From positions 1-6,009 of the forward strand of contig JAIVER010000083.1 of assembly GCA_023864145.1 (NCBI GenBank): a stretch of DNA of 6,009 nt, written 5' to 3'. The position numbers were made by a program, and so were the translations under genes. The notes beneath the pieces were generated by a model. It ran no database searches and was not told where the DNA came from. It worked only from the letters and a program-made list of their open reading frames with translations. This DNA comes from Thiohalomonas sp. GTDB taxonomy: Bacteria; Pseudomonadota; Gammaproteobacteria; GRL18. Positions 1-5,930 of the stretch are shown one piece after another (the stretch's first letter is position 1; the number at the start of each line of letters is the position of its first letter).

Positions 1-72
1 GAGCAGCAACGATACCGCCTTTTTTTTGTCAACTGTTATATTTTTAAATTTTTTTCCTCTTTTGAGGAATGT

Positions 73-93
73 GAAACTCTAAACTTTAGTTTC
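73..93. repeat. Inverted repeat GAAACT/AGTTTC
   Basis: GAAACT (73-78) pairs with AGTTTC (88-93) around a 9-nt loop. Nested inside is AAACT-TT-AGTTT (81-92). The AGTTTC/GAAACT hexamer returns at 154-159, 181-186 and 389-394 in the same leader, so it may be a repeated protein-binding half-site. In sequence this AT-rich, chance is a serious alternative. Confidence 0.35.
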
Positions 94-150
94 TTTATAT
101 ACCGTACATTAAAAAAAACCTCTATACAAAGTGCAAGTATATATTATGAA

Positions 151-189
151 ATTAGTTTCAGAGTTTATTGAAGCGCACCTGAAACTAAT
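151..189. repeat. 11-bp perfect inverted repeat
   Basis: ATTAGTTTCAG (151-161) and CTGAAACTAAT (179-189) are exact reverse complements separated by 17 nt. An 11-bp perfect arm is long enough to be unlikely by chance, even in AT-rich DNA. No T-tract follows, so an intrinsic terminator is unlikely. A regulator site or a transcript hairpin are the options. The function is unknown. Confidence 0.5.
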
Positions 190-284
190 GTACAAAAAAG
201 CTTATAACTATATACTAAAATACCTAACTATTTCAATAAAACACGATTATTTTTAGCTATTAAAATCCATATTATCTTTCTCAT

Positions 285-308
285 TTGAACAAAATGAAGT
301 TTGTTCAA
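285..308. repeat. 9-bp inverted repeat TTGAACAAA/TTTGTTCAA
   Basis: TTGAACAAA (285-293) and TTTGTTCAA (300-308) are perfect complements around a 6-nt loop. The right arm contains the TTGTTC hexamer proposed as a -35 element at 301-306. A protein bound here could therefore control the promoter of the downstream protease gene. That link is inference. Confidence 0.45.
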
Positions 309-329
309 TTTAAATTCTCTCGTTATAAT
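301..329 (+). promoter_or_regulatory. Candidate sigma-70 promoter for the M48 protease gene
   Basis: TATAAT at 324-329 matches the -10 consensus exactly. TTGTTC at 301-306 matches three of six -35 positions at the ideal 17-bp spacing. Transcription would start near 336 and give a leader of about 130 nt containing the palindromes at 341-359 and 361-386. In AT-rich DNA such boxes occur by chance, so this is a suggestion only. Confidence 0.35.
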
Positions 330-340
330 TTTCTTGTTAT

Positions 341-359
341 AAATAGTTCTGAACTATTT
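341..359. promoter_or_regulatory. 19-bp operator-like palindrome
   Basis: AAATAGTTCTGAACTATTT is a perfect palindrome about a central T. It lies just downstream of the start site predicted from the 301-329 promoter, a classic place for a repressor operator. As RNA it would need a small loop and would be a weak hairpin, so a DNA-binding site is the better guess. No known regulator motif is recognised. Confidence 0.4.
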
Positions 360-360
360 T

Positions 361-386
361 TATCATAAGCTTTCTAATCTATGATA
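361..386. repeat. 7-bp inverted repeat TATCATA/TATGATA
   Basis: TATCATA (361-367) and TATGATA (380-386) are perfect complements separated by 12 nt, and they begin one base after the 341-359 palindrome. Both would lie in the protease leader transcript if the proposed promoter is right. On its own a 7-bp AT-only repeat is weak evidence. Confidence 0.25.
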
Positions 387-467
387 ATAGTTTCTGATCA
401 CAAGCCATTTTTATTAACACTACTTTGATACGATCAATTTAGGTTAAAGAAAGGAATATCTCCACTA

Positions 468-1943
468 GTGAAAAAGCAAGTCACCCTATACATTAATTTA
501 TTTCTATGTATCACCCTGATCTATCATCCTGTTTATGCAGAAGAGATCCAGCTTCCTGATATTGGTGCTTCATCCAGTATTGCCTTAACACCTCATATGG
601 AAGAACAAATTGGTCGGGAAATCGCAACACAAATTCGCAATTCTCATCAAATCATTGATGATCTGGAATTAAATGAATATTTACAGAATCTAGGATACTC
701 CCTCGTAGCCAATAGTGATGATCCCTATCAAAACTTCCACTTTTTTCTTATCAACTCAAATCAAATAAATGCCTTTGCGACACCCGGAGGCGTAGTCGCT
801 GTATACAGTGGTTTGTTTTTAACCACTGACACTGAAAGTGAGTTAGCCTCTGTACTCGGTCACGAAATTGCCCATGTCACACAACGACATATCGCTCGAA
901 GTTTTGAAAAAGCCAGTCAACTCAGTCTTCCCATTATGGCTGGTATGATTGCCGGTATTCTACTAGGTGCTGCTGGAGGTGATAGCGGCCTTGGTGCGGC
1001 TGCGGCCCTTGGTTTATCTGCGGCCGGACAACAGGCTCAAATTAATTACACTCGTGCTAATGAAAAAGAAGCTGATCGGGTCGGCATGCGTTATTTAAGT
1101 CGCTCAGGCTATGATCCTTCAGGAATGCCTGCTTTTTTTCAGAAACTGGAAAGAAAAAACCGTTATGTTGGAAAAAATTATCCCGAATTTTTACGCACTC
1201 ACCCCATCACGATTAACCGTATAGCCGAGGCTACTCAGCGTGCAGAGCAACATAAACGTGAGATGAAACTTTTCAAGAGTCCTCTGACTTACCGCCTGAT
1301 GAAAGCAAAATTAACTCTTTTAACAGCAAAAAATGCAGACAGAATTGTTCGCTATTACCAGGCAAAAGTAGACAAAAACGAGCAAACTATTCATCCTGAG
1401 TATTATTTTGGCTATGGACTTGCACTATTTAAAAAACGTTCTTATGGTGAGTCTATTAGTATTTTCCAGGCATTACACGATGCCGCACCGCAAAATATTT
1501 CCTATATCATAGCGCTGGCTAATGCCAGGATTGCCAGCGGCAAAAAATCAGCGATTAGAGAGGGGTTAAAATTACTATCTGATACCGCCAAAAACAAAAG
1601 TTATAACCTGGTGCTTACCGCTAACTATGCCTATGCTCTAATACAAACAGAAGAAATTAAAAAAAGCATTCAACTACTGGAAAATTATAACAAAGATAAT
1701 TTTCAACATCCTGCAATTTATAAATTACTGTCAACAGCCTTAGGAAAAAACAAAGAGCTGTTAAAAGCACATATTGCTGAGTCAAATTACTATTATTTAA
1801 AAGGCATGTTGTCAGCGTCCATTGAACAACTTGAAATTGCCAAAAAAATCACACCTAAAAATGACTTTTATACCCTGTCAAAACTAGATGCTCGAAAACA
1901 AGCATACGAAGATGAAAAGATACTTTATAAACTAGAAGAATAA
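468..1943 (+). CDS. bepA: BepA/YfgC-like periplasmic M48 metalloprotease with TPR domain
   Basis: This is a 491-residue secreted zinc protease. Residues 1-24 form a signal peptide ending VYA, with cleavage predicted before EE. The M48 domain carries the zinc motif HEIAH (H132, E133, H136), the third ligand E201 in the NEKEAD motif, and H245 in RTHPITINR, which matches the regulatory histidine described in E. coli BepA. The segment INAFATPGGVV (100-110) is also typical. From about residue 305 to the end the protein is helical with TPR-like repeats, as in BepA, where they contact the BAM machinery and LptD. The known family role is to degrade or help mature misassembled outer-membrane proteins in the periplasm. 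The GTG start is chosen because it alone gives a full signal peptide; AAGGA at 451-455 lies 12 nt upstream, slightly far. The length fits the family. The orthology is confident, but the exact substrates are inferred. Confidence 0.9.
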   Translation: MKKQVTLYINLFLCITLIYHPVYAEEIQLPDIGASSSIALTPHMEEQIGREIATQIRNSHQIIDDLELNEYLQNLGYSLVANSDDPYQNFHFFLINSNQINAFATPGGVVAVYSGLFLTTDTESELASVLGHEIAHVTQRHIARSFEKASQLSLPIMAGMIAGILLGAAGGDSGLGAAAALGLSAAGQQAQINYTRANEKEADRVGMRYLSRSGYDPSGMPAFFQKLERKNRYVGKNYPEFLRTHPITINRIAEATQRAEQHKREMKLFKSPLTYRLMKAKLTLLTAKNADRIVRYYQAKVDKNEQTIHPEYYFGYGLALFKKRSYGESISIFQALHDAAPQNISYIIALANARIASGKKSAIREGLKLLSDTAKNKSYNLVLTANYAYALIQTEEIKKSIQLLENYNKDNFQHPAIYKLLSTALGKNKELLKAHIAESNYYYLKGMLSASIEQLEIAKKITPKNDFYTLSKLDARKQAYEDEKILYKLEE

Positions 1944-1980
1944 ATAACGTTCTAAAGTAGGGGTTATTTTTATGTTTTTT
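1942..1980 (+). terminator. Possible weak terminator after the protease gene
   Basis: AAATAAC (1942-1948, overlapping the stop codon) pairs with GTTATTT (1963-1969) around a 14-nt loop and is followed by T-rich sequence including six Ts at 1975-1980. The stem is AT-only and the loop large, so termination would be weak. Nothing better is visible before the sox remnant. Confidence 0.25.
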
Positions 1981-2185
1981 CTTAAAGAACTGTATTTAAA
2001 TCACTTTATATTGCTAAAAAAGCAATTCAACCATAAACCAAACATCTACTTTAAATTTCTCTAACTTACTAAGTTTACTATAAGTAGTCGGTTTTTTCCT
2101 TTTTTTATCACTCGTCTATTCTATTAATTTATTATTACTGCTATTTTTACATCTGTTCGCTGTGAACAAGACTTAAATAAGGAAC
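1944..2185. other. AT-rich intergenic region without a gene
   Basis: No frame here resembles a protein family. A 30-codon ORF at 1972-2064 has an AGGGG eight bases upstream, but its Lys/Phe/Leu/Asn-rich product looks like chance. T-tracts around 2092-2107 have no convincing stem before them. Confidence 0.6.
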
Positions 2186-2214
2186 TTATAACTTTACCTT
2201 TCGTAAAGTTATAA
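2186..2214. promoter_or_regulatory. 12-bp perfect inverted repeat before the sox remnant (operator or hairpin)
   Basis: TTATAACTTTAC (2186-2197) and GTAAAGTTATAA (2203-2214) are perfect complements around the 5-nt loop CTTTC. The repeat ends three bases before a TATAAT box (2218-2223), so it covers the expected -35 region of the sox promoter. This is where a repressor would sit. Sox clusters are often controlled by an ArsR-family SoxR repressor, but I cannot show that this is its site. No T-tract follows, so a terminator is unlikely. Confidence 0.55.
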
Positions 2215-2223
2215 AGATATAAT
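2195..2223 (+). promoter_or_regulatory. Candidate promoter of the sox remnant
   Basis: TATAAT at 2218-2223 matches the -10 consensus exactly. The -35 region is poor: TACCTT at 2195-2200 with 17-bp spacing, inside the 12-bp inverted repeat. An activator-dependent or repressor-controlled promoter would fit. The start site would be near 2230, giving a leader of roughly 40 nt before the ribosome binding site. Confidence 0.4.
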
Positions 2224-2257
2224 AAGTCACTTCATGGGCTGGGATAAAATTAAAATT

Positions 2258-2263
2258 AGGAGG
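2258..2263 (+). promoter_or_regulatory. Consensus ribosome binding site before a destroyed soxX start codon
   Basis: AGGAGG at 2258-2263 is a full Shine-Dalgarno match. Exactly five bases later comes ATA (2269-2271) in the soxX frame, where ATG is expected. No ATG, GTG or TTG occurs at usable distance in that frame, and the frame is closed upstream by TAG at 2257-2259. This site therefore fixes where soxX used to start. Confidence 0.75.
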
Positions 2264-2268
2264 AGTCG

Positions 2269-2470
2269 ATACGACGTTTTTCAAGAATCGTATCTACAAC
2301 ATCAATTATTGCTGTTGCTATCACCGGTTTAGGTTTAGCCTCTGCCACAGTAAGTGCTGCAGAAACCAGTAAATCTGATATCGAAAAAGGTCAGGAAATT
2401 GCCTTTAGTAGAAAAAAGCCAATTCTCCTGCCTGTCATAAAATCAAAAGGGGTAAGCTGCCGGGAAATAT
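2269..2470 (+). pseudogene. soxX: Truncated, frameshifted soxX remnant (thiosulfate-oxidising cytochrome c subunit)
   Basis: SoxX is the small monohaem partner of SoxA in periplasmic SoxXA, which joins thiosulfate to the carrier SoxY. The frame from 2269 gives a signal peptide (RRFSRIVSTTSIIAVAITG, then a small-residue region ending VSAA), then SDIEKGQEIAFSRKK, a typical mature SoxX N-terminus. At the A-run 2412-2417 one base seems lost. Adding it back continues from 2418 as ANSPACHKIKRGKLPGNIA, matching the SoxX haem region. Four lesions are visible: the start codon is ATA, the frame shifts at the A-run, the haem motif reads S-P-A-C-H instead of C-x-x-C-H, and everything after GNIA is missing because soxA sequence begins there. 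Roughly the second half of the protein is gone. The family assignment rests on remembered SoxX patterns and is strong. A functional product is very unlikely. Confidence 0.8.
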
Positions 2471-3127
2471 AGCGCAGCTAGTAACGCCGTAGCCACCACA
2501 CCTGAAGACGACCTGCAGAACTTCCGTGAATAATTATTCAATACACCTTTTGCCAATGGCAAAACCTATGCATCTTGTTTTAAAAATGGCGGCATAGGCA
2601 TTCGCCAAAACTTTCCATTTTACAGCAAGGAACACAAACAGGTTAAAACTCTTGAGCAAGTCATCAATGAGTGTCGTACCAGAAATGGTGAAAAGGCTCT
2701 AGGTTGGAAAAAAGGCGATATTGCTGCAATTTCTGCCTATATGACCTATAGCTCACGTGGTAAGGCAATGCATATTAAAACAGCCATACCAGCTGATGAA
2801 ATCAGCTGGTATGACCGTGGTCGTAAGCATTTCTATGCCAAACGTGGTCAGCTTAATATGTCTTGTGCAAACTGTCACCAGGATAATGCCGGTAACTACA
2901 TACGTGCAGACATTCTGAGGCCTGCTTTGAGCCATGTATCTCACTTCCCGGTTTACCGTGCAAAGTGGGGCAGCCTGGGTACTATGGACCGTCGCTATAG
3001 TGGTTGTAACAAGCAGGTTCGAGCATTACCATTTAAGACTCAAAGTGATGAATATAAAGCACTTGAATATTTCCACTCTTATATGAGTAATGATATTAAA
3101 GTTAATGGCCCGGGTTCAAGAAAATAA
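2471..3127 (+). pseudogene. soxA: Degraded soxA remnant (thiosulfate-oxidising cytochrome c subunit)
   Basis: SoxA is the larger SoxXA subunit and carries the active-site cysteine for sulfur-sulfur bond formation. The frame opens at 2471 with the end of a signal peptide (SAASNAVA), then TTPEDDLQNFRE, then TAA at 2531-2533. It resumes in the same frame with LFNTPFANGKTYASCF and NGGIGIRQNFPFY and stays open to 3127. The C-terminal domain is clear: KRGQLNMSCANCH with a complete CxxCH at 2864-2878, HFPVYRAKWG, and RRYSGCNKQVRA with the presumed active-site Cys. In intact SoxA several tens of residues normally lie between the equivalents of NFRE and LFNTPF, so an internal deletion is inferred. The start codon and most of the signal peptide were lost in the fusion to soxX. 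ATG 2741 lacks a ribosome binding site and a signal peptide. Unusual residues (LRPALSH, SNDIKV) suggest relaxed constraint. YASCF without CxxCH suggests the one-haem SoxA type. Confidence 0.85.
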
Positions 3128-3165
3128 ACCCAGGTTATTTGTTTAATTTTTATTAAACGCACTTC

Positions 3166-3206
3166 AAAAAAAACCATCACCTGTTTTCAGGTGATTGGCT
3201 TTTTTT
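3166..3206. terminator. Bidirectional intrinsic terminator
   Basis: ATCACCTG (3176-3183) pairs with CAGGTGAT (3188-3195) around a TTTT loop. CC (3174-3175) and GG (3197-3198) extend the stem past a bulged T. It is preceded by eight As (3166-3173) and followed by seven Ts (3200-3206), so it can work on both strands. It sits between the converging soxA remnant and sulP, and would end both transcripts. Its survival after the sox genes decayed may reflect its use by sulP. Confidence 0.88.
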
Positions 3207-3282
3207 GTAACTCTTCAGTGCATATTTCCTAACCACCACTGTTGAGCCACTGGGCATTTAATAAAACATGCCGCCTTTGACT

Positions 3283-5052
3283 CTATGCTGATTCTTGAAC
3301 AGCTCTTGGATAAGTCAAAGGACAGTTAGCAGAATCAAATTCTGATGTATCGCCCAGTCTCTTATAAATTGCTTCCAGAGCCATATCTTCGTTAGCAAAG
3401 ATATTTTTCTGACCTATTTCATCAAATAAGCCTGTTTTACGCATCACCATTAGAACCTGACGTTTTAAACCACTAAAAACAATTTGAATATTATTTTCTC
3501 TTAAACGTTCATTCAGATGCTGTAGTACTTCTTCACCTGACGCATCCAATTGGTTAATGGCATCACCAACCACCAGAATAAATTCTGCATCGGGCTTATC
3601 ACTCACGGCTTCAAGAATTGCATCTTCAAAGTAAGATACATTAGCAAAATAGAGTGAACCGTCAAAACGAATAGCGATAATTTGATCGCTGGTATCCAGA
3701 TCATTTACTTTTACATCACGTAATGTGCCATCTTTATAACGCCCAAGAATAGCCACACGAGGACTCATGGTTCTGTATAAATAAAGAAGAATGGCCAGAC
3801 CAGCACCAACCATAATACCTTTATCAAGATGCGGAGCAAAAGCTAATGTTGCAATAAAAGTCACAATCGAGGCAATACCATCATGGCGAGAAGCATGCCA
3901 GGCATGTTTAACGGACTTAAAGTTAATCAGACCAAATACAGCTGTCATAATAACGGCAGCCAGTACTGCTTTTGGCAAATGATACAGTAATGGCGTTAAG
4001 AACAATAAAGTGATTAAAACGATAATTCCGGTATAAACAGATGACATACCAGTAAGAGCACCAGCATTTATGTTGACTGCTGAACGTGAAAAAGAACCAC
4101 TGGTTGGATATGAAGAGCTCATAGCACCAACCATATTACCCAGTCCCTGCCCTATTAACTCCTGACTTGGATCGATACGTTCTTTGGTTTTAGCTGCCAT
4201 CGCTTTGGCAATGGAAATCGCTTCCATAAAACCAATAAGAGAAATAATAATAGCACTGGAAACAAGAGTGCCAAAAACATCCATATTAAAGGCAGGCATA
4301 GACAATGAAGGTAAACCTTCAGGAATTGTACCGACTACTCCGCCACCCATTTTTTCAAAATCAATGGCCCAGCTAATAATTGTTGTTCCGGCAACAACAA
4401 TAAGAACCCCTGGTAATTTTGGCCATTTTTTCTTGGCAAACATAATACCGAAGACAGACACTGCGCCGAATATCAAAGTAACAAAATGCGTATCACCCAA
4501 ATTTTGTACAACACCCCAAATATCACCTAGAAAAAATTCACTGCTTAGTTTTTCAACACCAAAGATTTTATTAACCTGAGATAGTGCGATAACCATGGCG
4601 GCAGCATTCGTAAAACCTACAATCACCGGGTGAGATAAGAAATTGACAATCACTCCCAGCTTGAAAACACCCAGCATAAACTGAAATGCACCCACCATAA
4701 AAGCCAGCATAATAGCTAAAGGGAGAAATGCTTCTGTCCATGCTTCTGTGCCGACCTCAAATCCCATAGAAGCCACAATAGGGGTAATGGCCGAAGCGGT
4801 CAACAATGAAACAACAGCAACGGGACCTGTGCCTAACTGGCTTGAAGACCCCCATAAGGCAGCAACCATAACCGGTAAGAAAGCAGCATATAAGCCATAA
4901 TATGCCGGCAGTCCTGCCAGAGAAGCATAGGCCATGGATTGAGGAATCAATACTAATGCCACAGTGATACCTGCAATCACATCAGCTTTAACGGTATTCC
5001 CATCCATTGGAAACCATCTTAGAAAAGGTAAAAATCGTCTAATTGAATTCAT
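3283..5052 (-). CDS. SulP-family inorganic anion transporter with C-terminal STAS domain
   Basis: This is a complete 589-residue inner-membrane transporter. Residues 22-430 are a run of hydrophobic segments with SulP hallmarks: DVIAGITVALVLIPQSMAYA (24-43), AGLPAYYGLYAAFLP (46-60), and the conserved NMVGAMSSSYPTSGSFSRSA (306-325). Residues about 440-570 form a STAS domain, with DASG at 503-506 where the family has its D-S/A-S-G phosphorylation-loop motif. SulP proteins move sulfate, bicarbonate, chloride or related anions, usually with Na+ or H+; the sequence does not settle which. ATG 5052 is the first start after an in-frame TAA 15 nt upstream, but its ribosome binding site is weak. It converges on the sox remnant and shares the 3166-3206 terminator. 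It follows uspA on the same strand after about 390 bp, probably with its own promoter. The family is certain; the substrate is open. Confidence 0.93.
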   Translation of the reverse strand: MNSIRRFLPFLRWFPMDGNTVKADVIAGITVALVLIPQSMAYASLAGLPAYYGLYAAFLPVMVAALWGSSSQLGTGPVAVVSLLTASAITPIVASMGFEVGTEAWTEAFLPLAIMLAFMVGAFQFMLGVFKLGVIVNFLSHPVIVGFTNAAAMVIALSQVNKIFGVEKLSSEFFLGDIWGVVQNLGDTHFVTLIFGAVSVFGIMFAKKKWPKLPGVLIVVAGTTIISWAIDFEKMGGGVVGTIPEGLPSLSMPAFNMDVFGTLVSSAIIISLIGFMEAISIAKAMAAKTKERIDPSQELIGQGLGNMVGAMSSSYPTSGSFSRSAVNINAGALTGMSSVYTGIIVLITLLFLTPLLYHLPKAVLAAVIMTAVFGLINFKSVKHAWHASRHDGIASIVTFIATLAFAPHLDKGIMVGAGLAILLYLYRTMSPRVAILGRYKDGTLRDVKVNDLDTSDQIIAIRFDGSLYFANVSYFEDAILEAVSDKPDAEFILVVGDAINQLDASGEEVLQHLNERLRENNIQIVFSGLKRQVLMVMRKTGLFDEIGQKNIFANEDMALEAIYKRLGDTSEFDSANCPLTYPRAVQESA

Positions 5053-5272
5053 TATTTTTACTTACCCAGAGAATTTAGGCAGAGTTGATATTTATTTCTT
5101 ACTCTACTTTATCCTGCATTAAATTTTGGAAGATGAATACCTTTATAGAAGCAAAAAGCACATTAACCTGCCACCCTAAACTCGTTAGAATTCAGTAAAA
5201 TACGACAGTGCATTCACGATATTCAGGTACTTGTCAGAAGTATAAATAAAGTTTATTAATACACAGAAGACG

Positions 5273-5290
5273 CATTTCAGATCTGAAATG
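5273..5290. promoter_or_regulatory. 18-bp perfect palindrome upstream of sulP
   Basis: CATTTCAGATCTGAAATG is a perfect even palindrome with no loop, typical of a site for a dimeric regulator rather than an RNA hairpin. It lies about 220 bp upstream of the sulP start. Its core TTTCAG/CTGAAA hexamers also form the inner arms of the 151-189 repeat, which may be coincidence. No regulator is recognised. Confidence 0.45.
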
Positions 5291-5292
5291 GT

Positions 5293-5308
5293 TCAAGCAA
5301 GAGCTTGA
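5293..5308. repeat. 6-bp inverted repeat TCAAGC/GCTTGA beside the palindrome
   Basis: TCAAGC (5293-5298) and GCTTGA (5303-5308) flank a 4-nt AAGA loop, two bases from the end of the 18-bp palindrome. Alone it is weak. Next to the palindrome it may be part of one regulatory region. Confidence 0.25.
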
Positions 5309-5443
5309 TATTATCGGAAAGATTAGATGCGGTATTTTATGACAATTCTATTATAAAATCAATGAATTTTAGAATATAATCAGTTACTTATTTATTGCTC
5401 TTCGGCGTCTTTTTTTTAATTACCACTGTAAGCCTATGATCAC

Positions 5444-5913
5444 TTATTCCTTTATTTTTTTGCTTCTGACTGCCAGCACATCAGAAGGCGCATGATGTAA
5501 AATCGCATTAGCGGTAGAGCCCAGCAGCAATGCAAAACCACTGCGTCCATGTGAACCACAGACATAAGGTCAGTCTTTTTTTCTTTAGCAAGACGTAGTA
5601 TTTCAGTTTTTGGGATGCCTGAAATAAGAGAACTTTCAACACAAACAGTCTTAGGAAGAGACATTGTTTTTATCAGCTGCGCCATCTTTTCCTCGCCAGA
5701 CTTTATCAAAAAAGGCTCATTTTCAGATAAATCATCCATTGAATGATAAAACATTGGATCATAAGACATCCCCACTTGATACATGAATTCAACAACATGG
5801 ATTAAAACAATATTCACTTTATCCCCTTTAACAATCTCTAAAGTCTTACGACAAAGCCTTTGAGAATCATCACTTAAATCTACTGCAACTAATATTTGTT
5901 TATAGGTACTCAT
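5444..5913 (-). pseudogene. Universal stress protein (UspA family), one-base frameshift
   Basis: Usp proteins are small cytoplasmic Rossmann-like proteins, often nucleotide-binding, linked to stress survival. The N-terminus MSTYKQILVAVDLSDDS is the classic Usp first strand and loop. The frame is normal through KTEILRLAKEKKTDL, about residue 116. Then, around 5563-5566, one base appears missing: the annotated frame becomes MSVVHMDAVVLHCC and ends at 5452 with 153 residues and no Usp C-terminus. In the next frame the continuation is VCGSHGRSGFALLLGSTA, then HHAPSDVLAVRSKK, stopping at 5444-5446. This is the standard G-x-x-G nucleotide-binding loop and last strand. As written, the protein lacks that loop. 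AGGGG at 5923-5927 is a good ribosome binding site, 9 nt before ATG. Either a recent real frameshift or a base-call error could explain it, because the shifted frame is otherwise undamaged. Confidence 0.85.
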
Positions 5914-5930
5914 CGTATTATACCCCTGAC

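Larger units (their letters stand above)
1..467. other. AT-rich non-coding leader before the M48 protease
   Basis: No convincing gene is visible on either strand. The frame open from the left edge on the + strand to about 170 is low-complexity and rich in Phe, Tyr and Ile, and looks like chance. The stretch is very AT-rich and holds at least five inverted repeats (73-93, 151-189, 285-308, 341-359, 361-386) and a candidate promoter at 301-329, listed separately. A T-tract at 20-27 directly after GATACCGCC could be the tail of a terminator for a + strand gene left of the window, but the other arm of any hairpin would lie outside. Confidence 0.6.
5053..5443. other. Intergenic region between the Usp gene and sulP
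   Basis: All six frames are broken by frequent stops and no remnant of a recognisable protein was found. It should contain the sulP promoter (reading leftward), but no -35/-10 pair stands out. A perfect 18-bp palindrome (5273-5290) and a 6-bp inverted repeat beside it (5293-5308) are listed separately. A T-tract at 5410-5417 after GGCGTC has no adjacent pairing arm, so it is not called a terminator. Confidence 0.6.

Noticed and set aside
1..32. A leftward gene starting at TTG 32 (reading MTKKKAVSLLL), or a terminator ending in the T-tract at 20-27
   Set aside because: The TTG has no ribosome binding site at usable distance (AGAGGA is more than 20 nt away). The terminator's other arm would lie outside the window, so neither can be supported.
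1972..2064. A 30-codon ORF with AGGGG eight bases upstream
   Set aside because: Its composition is that of AT-rich noise (Lys, Phe, Leu, Asn), it resembles no known peptide, and it overlaps the likely 3' end region of the protease transcript.
2753..2944. Leftward ORF opposite soxA
   Set aside because: It lies antisense to the recognisable SoxA domain and has no recognisable motif.
2741..3127. A separate 128-residue cytochrome-like protein starting at ATG 2741
   Set aside because: The ATG lies inside the SoxA frame, which stays similar to SoxA upstream to 2471. It has no ribosome binding site and no signal peptide, so it is only the open tail of the soxA remnant.
3234..3250. CCACTG direct repeat 11 bp apart beyond the end of sulP
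   Set aside because: Two hexamer copies are expected by chance, and no element or function fits.
3791..4579. Rightward ORFs inside sulP (3791-3982, 4184-4579)
   Set aside because: They lie opposite a well-conserved SulP coding frame and have no family features; they are antisense shadows.
5401..5417. T-tract after GGCGTC as a rightward terminator
   Set aside because: No pairing arm lies directly upstream; the only AGACGC complement is about 130 bp away, too far for an intrinsic terminator.
5917..5922. Perfect TATAAT on the minus strand just before the Usp start codon
   Set aside because: It falls between the AGGGG ribosome binding site and ATG, so a transcript from it would lack that site, and no -35 match exists at suitable spacing.
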